Below, one piece after another: positions 27,465-36,035 of a DNA stretch of 64,000 bases (positions are counted from its first letter, which is position 1; every line of letters starts with the position of its first letter). The notes under the pieces were generated by a model. The model saw nothing but the letters and a program-made list of their open reading frames with translations, ran no database searches and was not told where the DNA came from. Source of the stretch: Roseiarcus sp963779095 (GTDB lineage Bacteria; Pseudomonadota; Alphaproteobacteria; Rhizobiales; Beijerinckiaceae). The stretch spans positions 248,001 to 312,000 of the forward strand of contig CAVZWU010000018.1 of the NCBI GenBank assembly GCA_963779095.1. The letters are read 5' to 3'. The translations under genes were made by a program, and so were the position numbers.

Positions 27465-27913
27465 CCCGTCGCGGCCGCCGCCTTGCGCTGATCGCCGCCG
27501 CCCTCGCCGTCGTCGGCGCGGCGGCCGGCCTTTCGCTTTATGCGCTGAGCGACAGCATCGTGTTCTTTTACAGCCCGACCGAAGTCCTCGAGAAAGTGGT
27601 CCAGCCTGGCGCGCGGCTGCGCATCGGCGGCCTCGTGAAGATGGGCTCGGTCGTCAAATCCGGAAACGAGCACGTCAGTTTCGTCCTCACCGACGGCGCG
27701 CATGACCTCAAGGTCGCGTATCAGGGCCTGCTGCCAGACCTGTTCCGCGAGGGGCAGGGCGTGGTCGCCGAAGGCGTGCTCGAGCCTTCCGGCCAGATGC
27801 GCGCCGAGACCATTCTCGCCAAGCATGACGAGCGCTACATGCCGCGCGAGGTGGTCGAAGCCTTGAAGAAGCAGGGGCGTTGGCAGGAAGGGGAGGCCGT
27901 CGCCAAGCCATGA
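27461..27913 (+). CDS. ccmE: Heme chaperone CcmE
   Basis: Periplasmic heme carrier anchored by one N-terminal membrane helix (about 8-29). 150 residues from a TTG at 27461 that overlaps the ccmI stop. The covalent heme-binding His is about residue 122 in AKHDERYMP, with the adjacent Tyr126. The OB-fold body contains RIGGLVKMGSV and VAYQGLLPDLFREGQG. Confidence 0.95.
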   Translation: MTRRGRRLALIAAALAVVGAAAGLSLYALSDSIVFFYSPTEVLEKVVQPGARLRIGGLVKMGSVVKSGNEHVSFVLTDGAHDLKVAYQGLLPDLFREGQGVVAEGVLEPSGQMRAETILAKHDERYMPREVVEALKKQGRWQEGEAVAKP

Positions 27914-29895
27914 TTGTCGAGATCGGCCATTTCGCCCTGGTGCTCGCGCTCGCCGCCGCGCTCATCCAGACCATCGCGCCGTTCTGGGGCGCCCGCGTCG
28001 GCGACGCCGGGCTGATGGGGGTTGGGCGCAGCGCCGCGCTCACGCAACTGGCCTTGATCGGGATCGCCTTCGCCGCGCTCGTCAACGCGCATCTCACCTC
28101 GGATTTTTCGGTGCTCAACGTCGCCGAGAATTCGAACAGCGAGATGCCGGCGATCTACAAGATCTCCGGCGTGTGGGGAAACCACGAGGGCTCAATGCTG
28201 CTGTGGGTCCTGATTCTAGCGATCTTCGGCGCGCTCGTTGCCCTGTTCGGCCGCGCGCTGCCGCGCGCCTTGCGCGCCGACGCGCTCGCCGTTCAGGGCC
28301 TGATCAGCCTCGCCTTCCTCGGCTTCATTCTCCTGACCTCGAACCCGTTCGAGCGCCTTGTCCCCGCGCCGTTCGAGGGGCGCGACCTCAATCCGATCCT
28401 GCAGGACCCGGGCCTCGCGATACATCCGCCGCTGCTCTACCTCGGCTATGTCGGCTTCTCGATCGTGTATTCGTTCGCCGCAGCGGCTTTGATCGAGGGC
28501 CGGATCGATGCCGCGTGGGCGCGCTTCGTGCGCCCATTCACCCTGGTCGCCTGGAGCTTCCTCACCCTTGGCATCGCCGCAGGCTCGTTCTGGGCTTATT
28601 ACACGCTGGGCTGGGGGGGCTTCTGGTTCTGGGACCCGGTCGAGAACGCCTCCCTCATGCCGTGGCTCGCCGGCACCGCCTTCCTCCATTCGGTCGCGGT
28701 GATGGAGAAGCGCGACGCCTTGAAAGTCTGGACGATCTTTCTCGCCATCCTCGCCTTCTCGTTCTCGCTGCTCGGCACCTTCCTCGTTCGCTCCGGCGTG
28801 CTCACCTCCGTCCACGCCTTCGCTAACGATCCGCGCCGCGGCGTTTTCATTCTCGCCATTCTGGCGCTGTTCATATCCGGCTCGTTCGCGCTCTTCGCCT
28901 GGCGCGCGCCGATGCTCAAGCAGGGCGGCCTGTTCGCGCCGATTTCCCGCGAGGGGGCGCTGGTCGTCAACAATCTGCTTTTGACCACCTCATGCGCCAC
29001 CGTCCTGTTCGGCACCCTCTATCCGCTGGCGCTCGAGCAGCTGACCGGCGCCAAGATCACCGTCGGCGCGCCCTTCTTCAACCTCACCTGCGGCGCGCTC
29101 CTGCTCACCGCCTGCTTCGTCGCACCGTTCGGCTTCTCGCTCGCCTGGAAGCGCGGCGACCTTCTGGGGGTCGCGCAGCGGCTGACCTTCGCGCTCATCC
29201 TCGGCGCGGTGACTGCGGCGGTCGGCGCGGCGCGGCTCGGCGGCGCCTCGGTGTTCGCCCCGCTCGCCATGGGCCTTGCGATCTTCGTCATCGTCGGCAC
29301 GCTGATCGAAGTCGTCATGCGCGCATGGCGTCCGGGCCTTGCTCCTGGCGCGGCGCTCAAGCGCGCGCGCGGCCTGCCTTTGTCGTTCTTCGGCGGGGCG
29401 CTCGCCCATCTTGGCCTCGGCGTGACGCTGCTGGGCTTGTCTGGCCTCGGCTTCGGCGCCGAGAAGATCGCGACCCTGCACAAGGGCGCGCCAGTACAAG
29501 TCGGTCCTTATTCGGTCACGCTGAACGCGATCGGGGAGCGGCTCGGGCCGAACTACAAGGAGGCGGTAGCGTCGGTGACCGTGCGCTCCGGCGGCGCCGT
29601 CGTCGCCGAGATCGCGCCGGCGCGCCGCCAGTTCGCTTCCCGCGAGATGACCACCACCCAGGCGGGTCTGGCGACGCTTCATTTCGGCCAGGTCTATGTG
29701 TCGATCGGCGACCCCGCCGCCGACGGGACCGTGCCCGCGCGTCTCTACTGGAAACCGCTGGTGACCCTGATCTGGTTCGGCGCCGCCGCCATGGCGCTCG
29801 GCGGCGGGCTGTCGCTCGCCGACCGGCGCCTGCGCTTCGGCGCGGGCGTCGGGGCGAAGGCCGGCGCGCGCGCGCTCGCCCAACCGGCGCTGTAG
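27910..29895 (+). CDS. ccmF: Heme lyase CcmF
   Basis: Large inner-membrane protein (661 residues) that attaches heme to apocytochrome c. The tryptophan-rich WWD-type motif GGFWFWDPVENAS is present, as are KISGVWGNHEGS and the conserved periplasmic His regions (IHPPLLYLGYVG, SVHAFANDP). ATG 27910 overlaps the ccmE stop as ATGA. Confidence 0.96.
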   Translation: MIVEIGHFALVLALAAALIQTIAPFWGARVGDAGLMGVGRSAALTQLALIGIAFAALVNAHLTSDFSVLNVAENSNSEMPAIYKISGVWGNHEGSMLLWVLILAIFGALVALFGRALPRALRADALAVQGLISLAFLGFILLTSNPFERLVPAPFEGRDLNPILQDPGLAIHPPLLYLGYVGFSIVYSFAAAALIEGRIDAAWARFVRPFTLVAWSFLTLGIAAGSFWAYYTLGWGGFWFWDPVENASLMPWLAGTAFLHSVAVMEKRDALKVWTIFLAILAFSFSLLGTFLVRSGVLTSVHAFANDPRRGVFILAILALFISGSFALFAWRAPMLKQGGLFAPISREGALVVNNLLLTTSCATVLFGTLYPLALEQLTGAKITVGAPFFNLTCGALLLTACFVAPFGFSLAWKRGDLLGVAQRLTFALILGAVTAAVGAARLGGASVFAPLAMGLAIFVIVGTLIEVVMRAWRPGLAPGAALKRARGLPLSFFGGALAHLGLGVTLLGLSGLGFGAEKIATLHKGAPVQVGPYSVTLNAIGERLGPNYKEAVASVTVRSGGAVVAEIAPARRQFASREMTTTQAGLATLHFGQVYVSIGDPAADGTVPARLYWKPLVTLIWFGAAAMALGGGLSLADRRLRFGAGVGAKAGARALAQPAL

Positions 29896-29899
29896 CCGC

Positions 29900-30364
29900 A
29901 TGCGCCTCATCCGCCTCGCGCTTCTCCTCCTCCTCGCGCTGGTTTCAGCGCCCGCCTTCGCGGTGCAGCCGGACGAAGTGATGAAGGACCCGGCGCTCGA
30001 GGCGCGCGCCCGCGCGCTCTCGGCCGAACTGCGCTGCCTCGTCTGCCAGAACGAATCGATCGACAATTCGGAGGCGCCGCTCGCGCGCGATATCCGTCTG
30101 CTCATTCGCCAGCGCATCAGGCAAGGCGAGAGCAACGACACCGTGCGCGCCTATCTGGTCTCCCGCTACGGCGACTTCATTCTCTTGAAGCCCCCGTTTC
30201 AGGCGGACACGCTTCTGTTGTGGCTGAGCCCGGCGATCGTTCTTAGCCTTGGCGTCGCCGCCGCTTTATACGCCCGTCGCCGCGCGCCTCGCGCGACCCC
30301 GGCCCTAAGTCCGGAAGAGGAAGCCCGGCTCGCGGCGCTGACCAACGATGCGCGCCGTGGGTGA
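29900..30364 (+). CDS. ccmH: Cytochrome c biogenesis protein CcmH (CycL type)
   Basis: Periplasmic thiol-redox component. 154 residues with a signal/anchor at the N terminus (cleavage near APAFA), the redox motif LRCLVCQNESI, and a C-terminal membrane helix at about 108-125. Last visible gene of ccmI-ccmE-ccmF-ccmH. In many relatives degP follows, but here the sequence breaks into remnants. Confidence 0.95.
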   Translation: MRLIRLALLLLLALVSAPAFAVQPDEVMKDPALEARARALSAELRCLVCQNESIDNSEAPLARDIRLLIRQRIRQGESNDTVRAYLVSRYGDFILLKPPFQADTLLLWLSPAIVLSLGVAAALYARRRAPRATPALSPEEEARLAALTNDARRG

Positions 30365-30380
30365 GGCGGTCGGGCGCGCC

Positions 30381-30469
30381 ATGCAATGCGCGGCTCTATC
30401 GGTCGCCATGGCCTTTGTCCTTGCGCTTTCAACTTCGGCCTTGGCGACGTCGCGCAACCATGAAGTAGC
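30381..30469 (+). pseudogene. Signal-peptide-like 5' fragment truncated by an IS remnant
   Basis: ATG 30381 opens a frame with a hydrophobic secretion-like segment (AMAFVLALSTSALA) that runs after about 28 codons into IS5-derived sequence. Likely the start of a lost secreted protein; identity unknown. Confidence 0.3.
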
Positions 30470-30622
30470 GGCTTGGTGCGCCCGATACGGCGGGGGAACT
30501 GACCCTTTTTAAAGGGCTTGCGCCTGTGCGGTGCGCCTCAGATGCGTGGTTGTCGATCATGCTCCGCTCCAGCTTGCCGCGCTTGTCCGTCGGTTCGGCG
30601 AAAATCTTGTTGAACACGCCTA
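30470..30622 (-). mobile_element. IS5-type (two-ORF) transposase remnant
   Basis: Minus-strand LGVFNKIFAEP, MIDNHASEAHRTGAS and the sequence around RRIGRTK match the element at 47155-47593 (LGVFNKIFAAL, MIDATHLKAHRTAAS). About 150 bases remain. Confidence 0.65.
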
Positions 30623-31670
30623 GTCGAAGCTCATCGGGCGCGACCCGTTTCAGATCGAAAGGATCTCGAAGGACCTCGTGGGCTACCGCGGCTTCCGCTC
30701 GACCGGCGCGGAAATGCGGTGGACATCGGCGCTTGACTTCGCGCTCCGGGACATCGTTGGCAAGGCGACCGGACAGCCGATCGCCCAGCTTCTTGGCGGC
30801 TTCTCTCGCGACAAGATCCGTACGTACAACATCTGCGCCGGCACCGCATATGCGGGAGAATCTGGGGCAGAGCACGGCGCATTGGGAGCTTGCGCGCAAC
30901 CAGCGACGATATGATGACCTCAACGGGTTCCCCGAGCGGGCGGACGAACTTTGCACAGGAGCTTCTCAGCGAGGGGATCACGGCGATGAAGATTTGACCG
31001 TTCGACCTGGCCGCGAAAGCGAACGACGGCGTCAGCATTTCCAATTCTGAGCTGAAGGGCGCTCGAACCATTCGAAAAGATTCGTCCGCGCGGTCGGCGA
31101 AAAAATGGAGGTAATCGTCGAATTCCATTCACTTTGGCAATTGCTGCCGGGGATTCGAATTGCGCGCGCTCTCGCGACCTACGACACGAAGTGGCACGAG
31201 GACCCGATCAAAGTGGACAGTCTCGCGAGCCTTAAGCCGCTATGCGGAGGCCTCGGTAGCACCGATCTGCGCCTCTGAGACGCTGGCCTCGCGAAGGGCT
31301 TTCGCGACCTGTTTGAGACGGGCGCCGCTGGGTCATCATCCTTGATCTCTCCTGGCGCGGCGGCCTGTCGGAAGGGAAGAAGATCGCCTCCATGGCCGAG
31401 GAGCGGCGTCTGCCGGTCGCACCGCACGACTGCACGGGGCCAGTTGTCCCTTGCGCGTCGACACACCTGTTGCTCAACGCCCCGAACGCGATCATCCAGG
31501 AGAGCGTGCGCGCCTGCTATCGCACCTGGTATCAGGATCTTGCGACGGGGTTGCCGAAGGTCGAGAACGGGACAATTACGGTCCCGCCGGGACCAGGGTT
31601 GGGCATGGAGCTCGCGCCTGACCTATCACAAAGGTTTACCGCAAGCGTTTGTGAATTCTCCACCGCCTGA
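30622..31670 (+). pseudogene. Enolase-superfamily (mandelate racemase/muconate lactonizing) enzyme, decayed
   Basis: Fragments in several frames line up in order: IGRDPFQIERISKDLVGYRGF, then SALDFALRDIVGKATGQPIAQLLGG, then AQELLSEGITAMKI, then VIVEFHSLWQLL, YDTKWHEDPIKVDS, SVAPICASETLASR, and finally RLPVAPHDCTGPVV to the C terminus at 31670. This is one acid-sugar dehydratase-like gene with five or more frameshifts and a 5' end lost at the IS remnant. The neighbouring sugar-binding protein and permease remnants suggest a lost sugar-acid uptake and breakdown locus. Confidence 0.8.
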
Positions 31671-32190
31671 AAGGCGGTGGCTTCGAGTTACGGCTCAAAG
31701 CCGGATCGGTCCGCCATCCGGCGGACGTGGCCGCAACTCACGTGACATTGAAGTTGTCATCGGGCTCGGGAGGGGTTTGGTTCTTGATATCGCTGCTCAC
31801 CACCCAATAGCCCCCTCGCCCACAGATGCTGGCCCCAGTAGCGCTTGCGCAACACGCCGAACTCGCTCAGCAGCTTGTGCGAACTGCGGCCCTTCAAGTG
31901 CTGCACAGCGCGCCACACCGACAGGCTCGGAGGGATCGACAGCAGCATGGGGACATGGTCGCGATTGATCGACCCCGCGTGCACCGCCATCTCATGCGCC
32001 CGCGCCGTCTCGCGCAGCAATTCGCGACAGCGAACCCCAACGCCGCCGCCAAGCACCGGGTAACGATACTTCGTCACCCAGACCAAGTGATACTTGCAGT
32101 CCCAGACCGTATGGCCGCCACGCTTGTACGCTTCCATCCAGCCAATCTACACCGGAAGCGCCCCCATCCAGCCGCCTAAAGGCGTGGGGT
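31660..32190 (-). mobile_element. IS200/IS605-type element
   Basis: Subterminal hairpins flank a Y1 transposase gene: CCACCGCC/GGCGGTGG (31660-31680, loop TGAAA) and CGCC/GGCG with loop TAAA (about 32172-32183). No tnpB is present, as in IS200-type elements. Exact ends are not resolved. It lies directly at the 3' end of the enolase-family remnant. Confidence 0.7.
31738..32137 (-). pseudogene. tnpA: IS200-type Y1 transposase TnpA, damaged HUH motif and frameshift
   Basis: HYHLVWVTKYRYPVL-type N terminus (here KYHLVWVTKYRYPVL), NRDHVPMLLSIPPS, SSHKLLSEF and YWGQHLWARG. The metal motif normally reads HVH; here codons CAT GTC CCC give HVP, removing one metal ligand. In addition a run of five G after ARG shifts the frame; one fewer G would give GYWVVSSD and a stop at 31738 (about 132 residues). 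Both lesions predict an inactive protein. Confidence 0.8.
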
Positions 32191-32276
32191 TTACCGATCC
32201 CCTATCGGGGACTCCAAATCGCCCTGACGTTCATCAGGACGATCGTCAAGCTGGCAAAAAAAAGGGAGGATATTTA

Positions 32277-33211
32277 TGAAAAGACTGCTGTTGGCGTCTT
32301 GCGCGCTTTGCCTGGCGTCGCTCAAGCGGCGAGCGTGAAGATCGCCTTCACCATCTCCTCGCCGTCGAATACGTTCTGGCGAGCGGTGAAAAAAGGCTTC
32401 GACGACGCGTGCGCCAAGGTGCAGGCGGATTGCCAAATGATCTTCACTCAGACCGAGGGTTCGATCGAGCAGCAAGCCGCGAACATGCAGGCGGGGATCG
32501 CCGGCAAGGCGGACGTGCTGATGACCTCGATCGCCGACAACAACGCCCTTACCTCGATCCTGCAGACGCTCAGAAGCCGGAATCACGGTCATTGGCGTCA
32601 ATGTCGACGCGACCCAGGGACCGGCGAAGGAGGCGCGGCATGCCTTCATTAGCAAGATCTCTACAACGCCGGCGTCGCATTCGAACAGGCGCAGATCGGC
32701 GCCATCCCCAAGGAGGGGCCTTTCGGCGTGAGCGCGCCTGGCCAAAACTGGCCCGAGCAACGTGCGGCGGGCATCATGAAGGCGCTCGAGGACTTCAAGG
32801 CGGCGAACCCGTCACGTCAGATCAAGATCGTCCGCCTCGACACCGGAACCGACCACCGCTGACCATGTCGGCGCCTATCTCAACGCCAACAAGGATGTGA
32901 ACGCCTATTTCGACGCCGGCTTTTGGCACGCGGCGGTCGTTCGCGTGCTTCGGGACCGTGGCGTTCCTGCCGGCAAGTGCTGCTCGGCGGATTCGACCTC
33001 GTGCCGGAGGTCGTTCAGGAAATGATTTCCAGCTATGTGCAGGTGTAGGTTGACCAGCAGCCCTGCGTGCAGGGTTTCATGCCCGTATTGGAGGGGTACC
33101 TCACCAAGACGGTCGGGCTCGCGCCGACCGACGTGAACACCGGCAAGGCGTTGATCTATCCCGATCAGGCCAAAGGCGATCCTGGATCTCGTCAAGAAGG
33201 GCGTCCGCTGA
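32277..33211 (+). pseudogene. Sugar ABC transporter periplasmic binding protein, decayed
   Basis: ATG 32277 has a good AAAGGGAGG site and a short signal sequence. Recognisable in shifting frames: VKIAFTISSPSNTFW, IEQQAANMQAGIAGKADVLMTS, then TVIGVNVDATQGPAKEAR, GPFGVSAPGQNWPEQRAAGI, VGAYLNANKDVNAYFD, and after an in-frame TAG, DQQPCVQGFMPVLEGYL and ALIYPDQAK. At least four frameshifts and one stop. Not the same gene as the intact binding protein at 52240. Confidence 0.8.
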
Positions 33212-33288
33212 TCCGTATTGCGATAGCGCGCGGGCGCATTCCGTTGCCCGCGCCTCAAACGCTTCAAGCGTTCTCGCGAGCGAGGTCT

Positions 33289-33736
33289 ATGAGACGCCCG
33301 TTCAAGATTTACCCGGAGAGTCAAGAGCTGGGCGGGGTCGTGCTGCTCGCGCTGCTCGTCGTGCTGTTCGAGTTCGCCTCCGGCGGAACGTTCGGAGACA
33401 TGCGCGGCGTCCTCGGGCTTATGCCGAGATGGGGGCTGGTTGCGATCGGCGTTACGATCCTCATGATCGGGGGTGAGTTCGACCTTTCCGTCGGCGCGGT
33501 GTTCGTGCTCGCTCCGATGGTGATGGCGGTCTCGATGGTCGCCGCCGTCCCGTTCGTTCCGGCGGTGCTGCTGGGCCTCTTGGCCGCCGCAGTTTTCGTT
33601 TTTCTCAATGGCTTCATCACGCTGCGCTTCGGCATCCCGTCCTTCATAACCACGCTCGGCATGCTGTTCGTCGCACGCTCGGTCACGGTGCTCCGACGCA
33701 GTCCGGAATTTTTATTTGAATCGCTCTTCGCTATTA
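33289..33736 (+). pseudogene. Sugar ABC transporter permease, truncated by IS630 element 2
   Basis: The first ~150 codons of an RbsC-type permease (IYPESQELGGVVLLALLVVLFEF, RWGLVAIGVTILMIGGEFDLSVGAVFVLAP, FGIPSFITTLGMLFVARS) are intact, then run into the IS630 end. The rest of the gene is not found beyond the element, so a deletion accompanied or followed the insertion. Confidence 0.85.
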
Positions 33737-34812
33737 GAGCGGTTTCCGCGCGGGTTGAATCGCTCGGGATTCCCGAATCGGAGGAAATCTGATTCTTGAG
33801 CGGCGCAAATCGGAGGCGGCGCGAGATGGGGCCTTTGTCGGTGGATTTGCGCAAGCGGGTGGTTTCGGCGGTTGGGGAGGAAGGCATGAGTTGCCGGGCG
33901 GCGGCGCGGCGGTTCGGGGTTAGCTTTGCCAGCGCAATCCGGTGGGTGGCGGCATTGCGCGAGCGCGGCAGCTATGCAGCGCTGCCGATGGGCGGCGACA
34001 CGCGTTCGCAGCGCGTGGAGGCGCATGGGGACTACCTTTTGCGCCTTCACCGGCGCGAGCCTGACCTGACGCTGGCCGAAATCTGCGCTCGTTTGGAGCG
34101 TACGCGGGGCGAGAAGGTGTCGCCGTCGATGATCTGGCGGTTTTTCGACCGCCACCACATCACGTTCAAAAAAAGTCGGCGCACGCGAGCGAACAGGACC
34201 GGCCCGACGTCCTTGAACGGCGGCGGCGGTGGTTCGATGGTCAACTCGACCTCGATCCGCTGAAACTGGTGTTCGTCGACGAGACCGCGGCGATGACCAA
34301 CATGGCGCGCCGCTACGGTCGGCGACGACGCGGGCGACGTCTGCGCTGCGGCGTTCCGCACGGCCATTACAAAGCGATCACCTTCGTCTTCGGCCTGCGC
34401 CTGAGAGGCGCCGTCGCGCGCAAGGCCTATGACCACGCCATGAACGCCGCGACGTTCGAGGCCTGGCTTGAGCACTGTCTCTTGCCAACCTTGGAGGAGG
34501 GCGACATCGTCGTGCTCGACAATCTCAAGGCTCACAAGAGCCCGAGAGTGGCGGAAATCCTGGCCAGGAAAAACTGCACGGTGCGATACCTGCCGCCCTA
34601 CAGCCCGGACTTCAACCCGATCGAGATGGCGATATCCAAGCTGAAGGCCGCGCTGCGAAAATTGGCCGAGCGCACTGTCGCCGGTCTCATCGCCCTCTTG
34701 GAGGGCTGCGCCGGCCTCTTCAAGCGGGACGAATGCGAGAACTACTTCGAGACCTGCGGGTATGAGCCCGCTGAACTCCCCCTCCGCGACACAACCTGAA
34801 CGGATTCCGCTC
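33737..34812 (+). mobile_element. IS630-family element 2
   Basis: 1076 bp with terminal repeats GAGCGG / CCGCTC (wider match TTAGAGCGG) and TA on both sides (33735-33736 and 34813-34814). A different element from IS630 element 1. Confidence 0.85.
33826..34799 (+). CDS. IS630-family transposase with A7 frameshift site
   Basis: The N-terminal helix-turn-helix part (MGPLSVDLRKRVVSAV, RRFGVSFASAIRWV, PSMIWRFFDRHHITF) is in one frame; the DDE domain (LVFVDETAAMTNM, IVVLDNLKAHKSPRV, YSPDFNPIEMAISKLKA) follows in the -1 frame. The change falls at seven A residues (34168-34174), where a -1 slip joins FKKK to SAHASEQDRP and gives a full protein. This fits programmed -1 frameshifting or a lost A in the consensus. 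Confidence 0.8.
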
Positions 34813-34990
34813 TAAAAAGTCCCGATTCGGAAAAATAAAACGCTAGAGATGGGAGCTGTTTTACTAACGATTATTCGTGCTCGCTCGCGCTTTTCCCATT
34901 TGCTTGCGGGCAGTTCGTGGGGAGGTTGCATCTGGGTCACGCGCCCCGGTCGGTGGCGCGGGCATACAACAGTGTAGGAGGACGAGGCTC

Positions 34991-36035
34991 GTGAGCGTAC
35001 CCACCATCCGCCTAACCACCCTCGCGCATGGCGGCGGGTGCGGTTGCAAACTGTCGCCCGCGGTGCTGCGTGAACTGCTGGTCGGCGAGCCCGCGGCTGC
35101 GCCCTTCGCCAACCTCATCGTCGGCACGGAGACCGGCGATGACGCGGCAGTGTCGGCGCCTAGAGGACGAAAATTGCATTGTCGCGACCACCGACTTCTT
35201 CATGCCGATGGTCGACGATCCGTTCGACTTTGGCCAAATCGCCGCAACCAACGCGCTTTCCGACGTCTATGCCATGGGAGCTAAGCCCATCTTCGTACTG
35301 GCGATCCTTGGCATGCCAGTCGATAAAATGACCGCCAGCATGATCCGCGAGATCCTGCGCGGCGGCGCGACAAAGGCGGCGGAAGCGGGAGTTCCGGTAG
35401 CGGGCGGGCATTCCATCGATTCGCCCGAGCCGATCTACGGACTTGCCGTCGTCGGTCTCGTCTCGACCAAAGCGCTAAAACGCAACTCGGAAGCTCGCCC
35501 AGGCGACGCGCTGATCCTGACCAAACCCCTCGGCGTCGGAATCTATTCGGCGGCGATCAAGAAGGGCGCGCTCTCCTCTGAAGGCTATCGCGAGATGCTG
35601 GGCTTCATGACGCGCCTCAACGCGGTCGGCGCCGATCTCGGGCGCGACGAAGCGGTCCATGCAATGACCGACGTCACCGGCTTCGGCCTGGCCGGCCATA
35701 CGCTCGAAATGGCGCGCGGCGCGGGCCTGACCATCCGCCTGCATATCGGCGACGCGCCGCTGCTCGCTGAGGCCGAGACTCTCGCCCGCGCCGGCTTTGT
35801 CACCGGCGCCTCACACCGCAATTGGGCGAGCTACGGCGACGCCGTGGTCCTGCCGTCCGAATTCGAAGACTGGCGGCGCGTGCTGATGACCGATCCGCAG
35901 ACCTCCGGTGGTCTGCTCGTCGCATGTGAGGCTCAAGCCGCGCCCGCCATCCTCGAGCGCATCCGGGAAAGCGATCCGTGCGCGGCGATCATCGGTAAGG
36001 TGGAGCCGGGCACGCCCGTTATCGTGGTGGAGTAG
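34991..36035 (+). CDS. selD: Selenophosphate synthetase, one frameshift
   Basis: Makes selenophosphate from selenide and ATP for tRNA-Sec charging. GTG 34991 has an AGGAGG site. The active-site segment GGGCGCKLSP uses Cys, not selenocysteine. At about 35157 the frame changes: GDDAAV is followed by RLEDENCIVATTDFFMPMVDDP one frame over; dropping one C from GTGTCGGCGC restores V-W-R-L. Later marks: AGGHSIDSPEPIYGL, MTDVTGFGLAGH, LMTDPQTSGGLLVA. Corrected length 347 residues. Confidence 0.9.

Noticed and set aside
30381..30510. A frame reading WCARYGGG after a signal-like segment, suggestive of a DUF3551 protein
   Set aside because: The WCARYGGG part is the reverse complement of IS5-type transposase sequence shared with 47540-47590, so the likeness is accidental. 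Only the first 28 codons could be a host gene.
35040..35065. Possible selenocysteine codon in the SelD active site
   Set aside because: The codon is TGC; the segment GGGCGCK has Cys, so SelD is not itself a selenoprotein.
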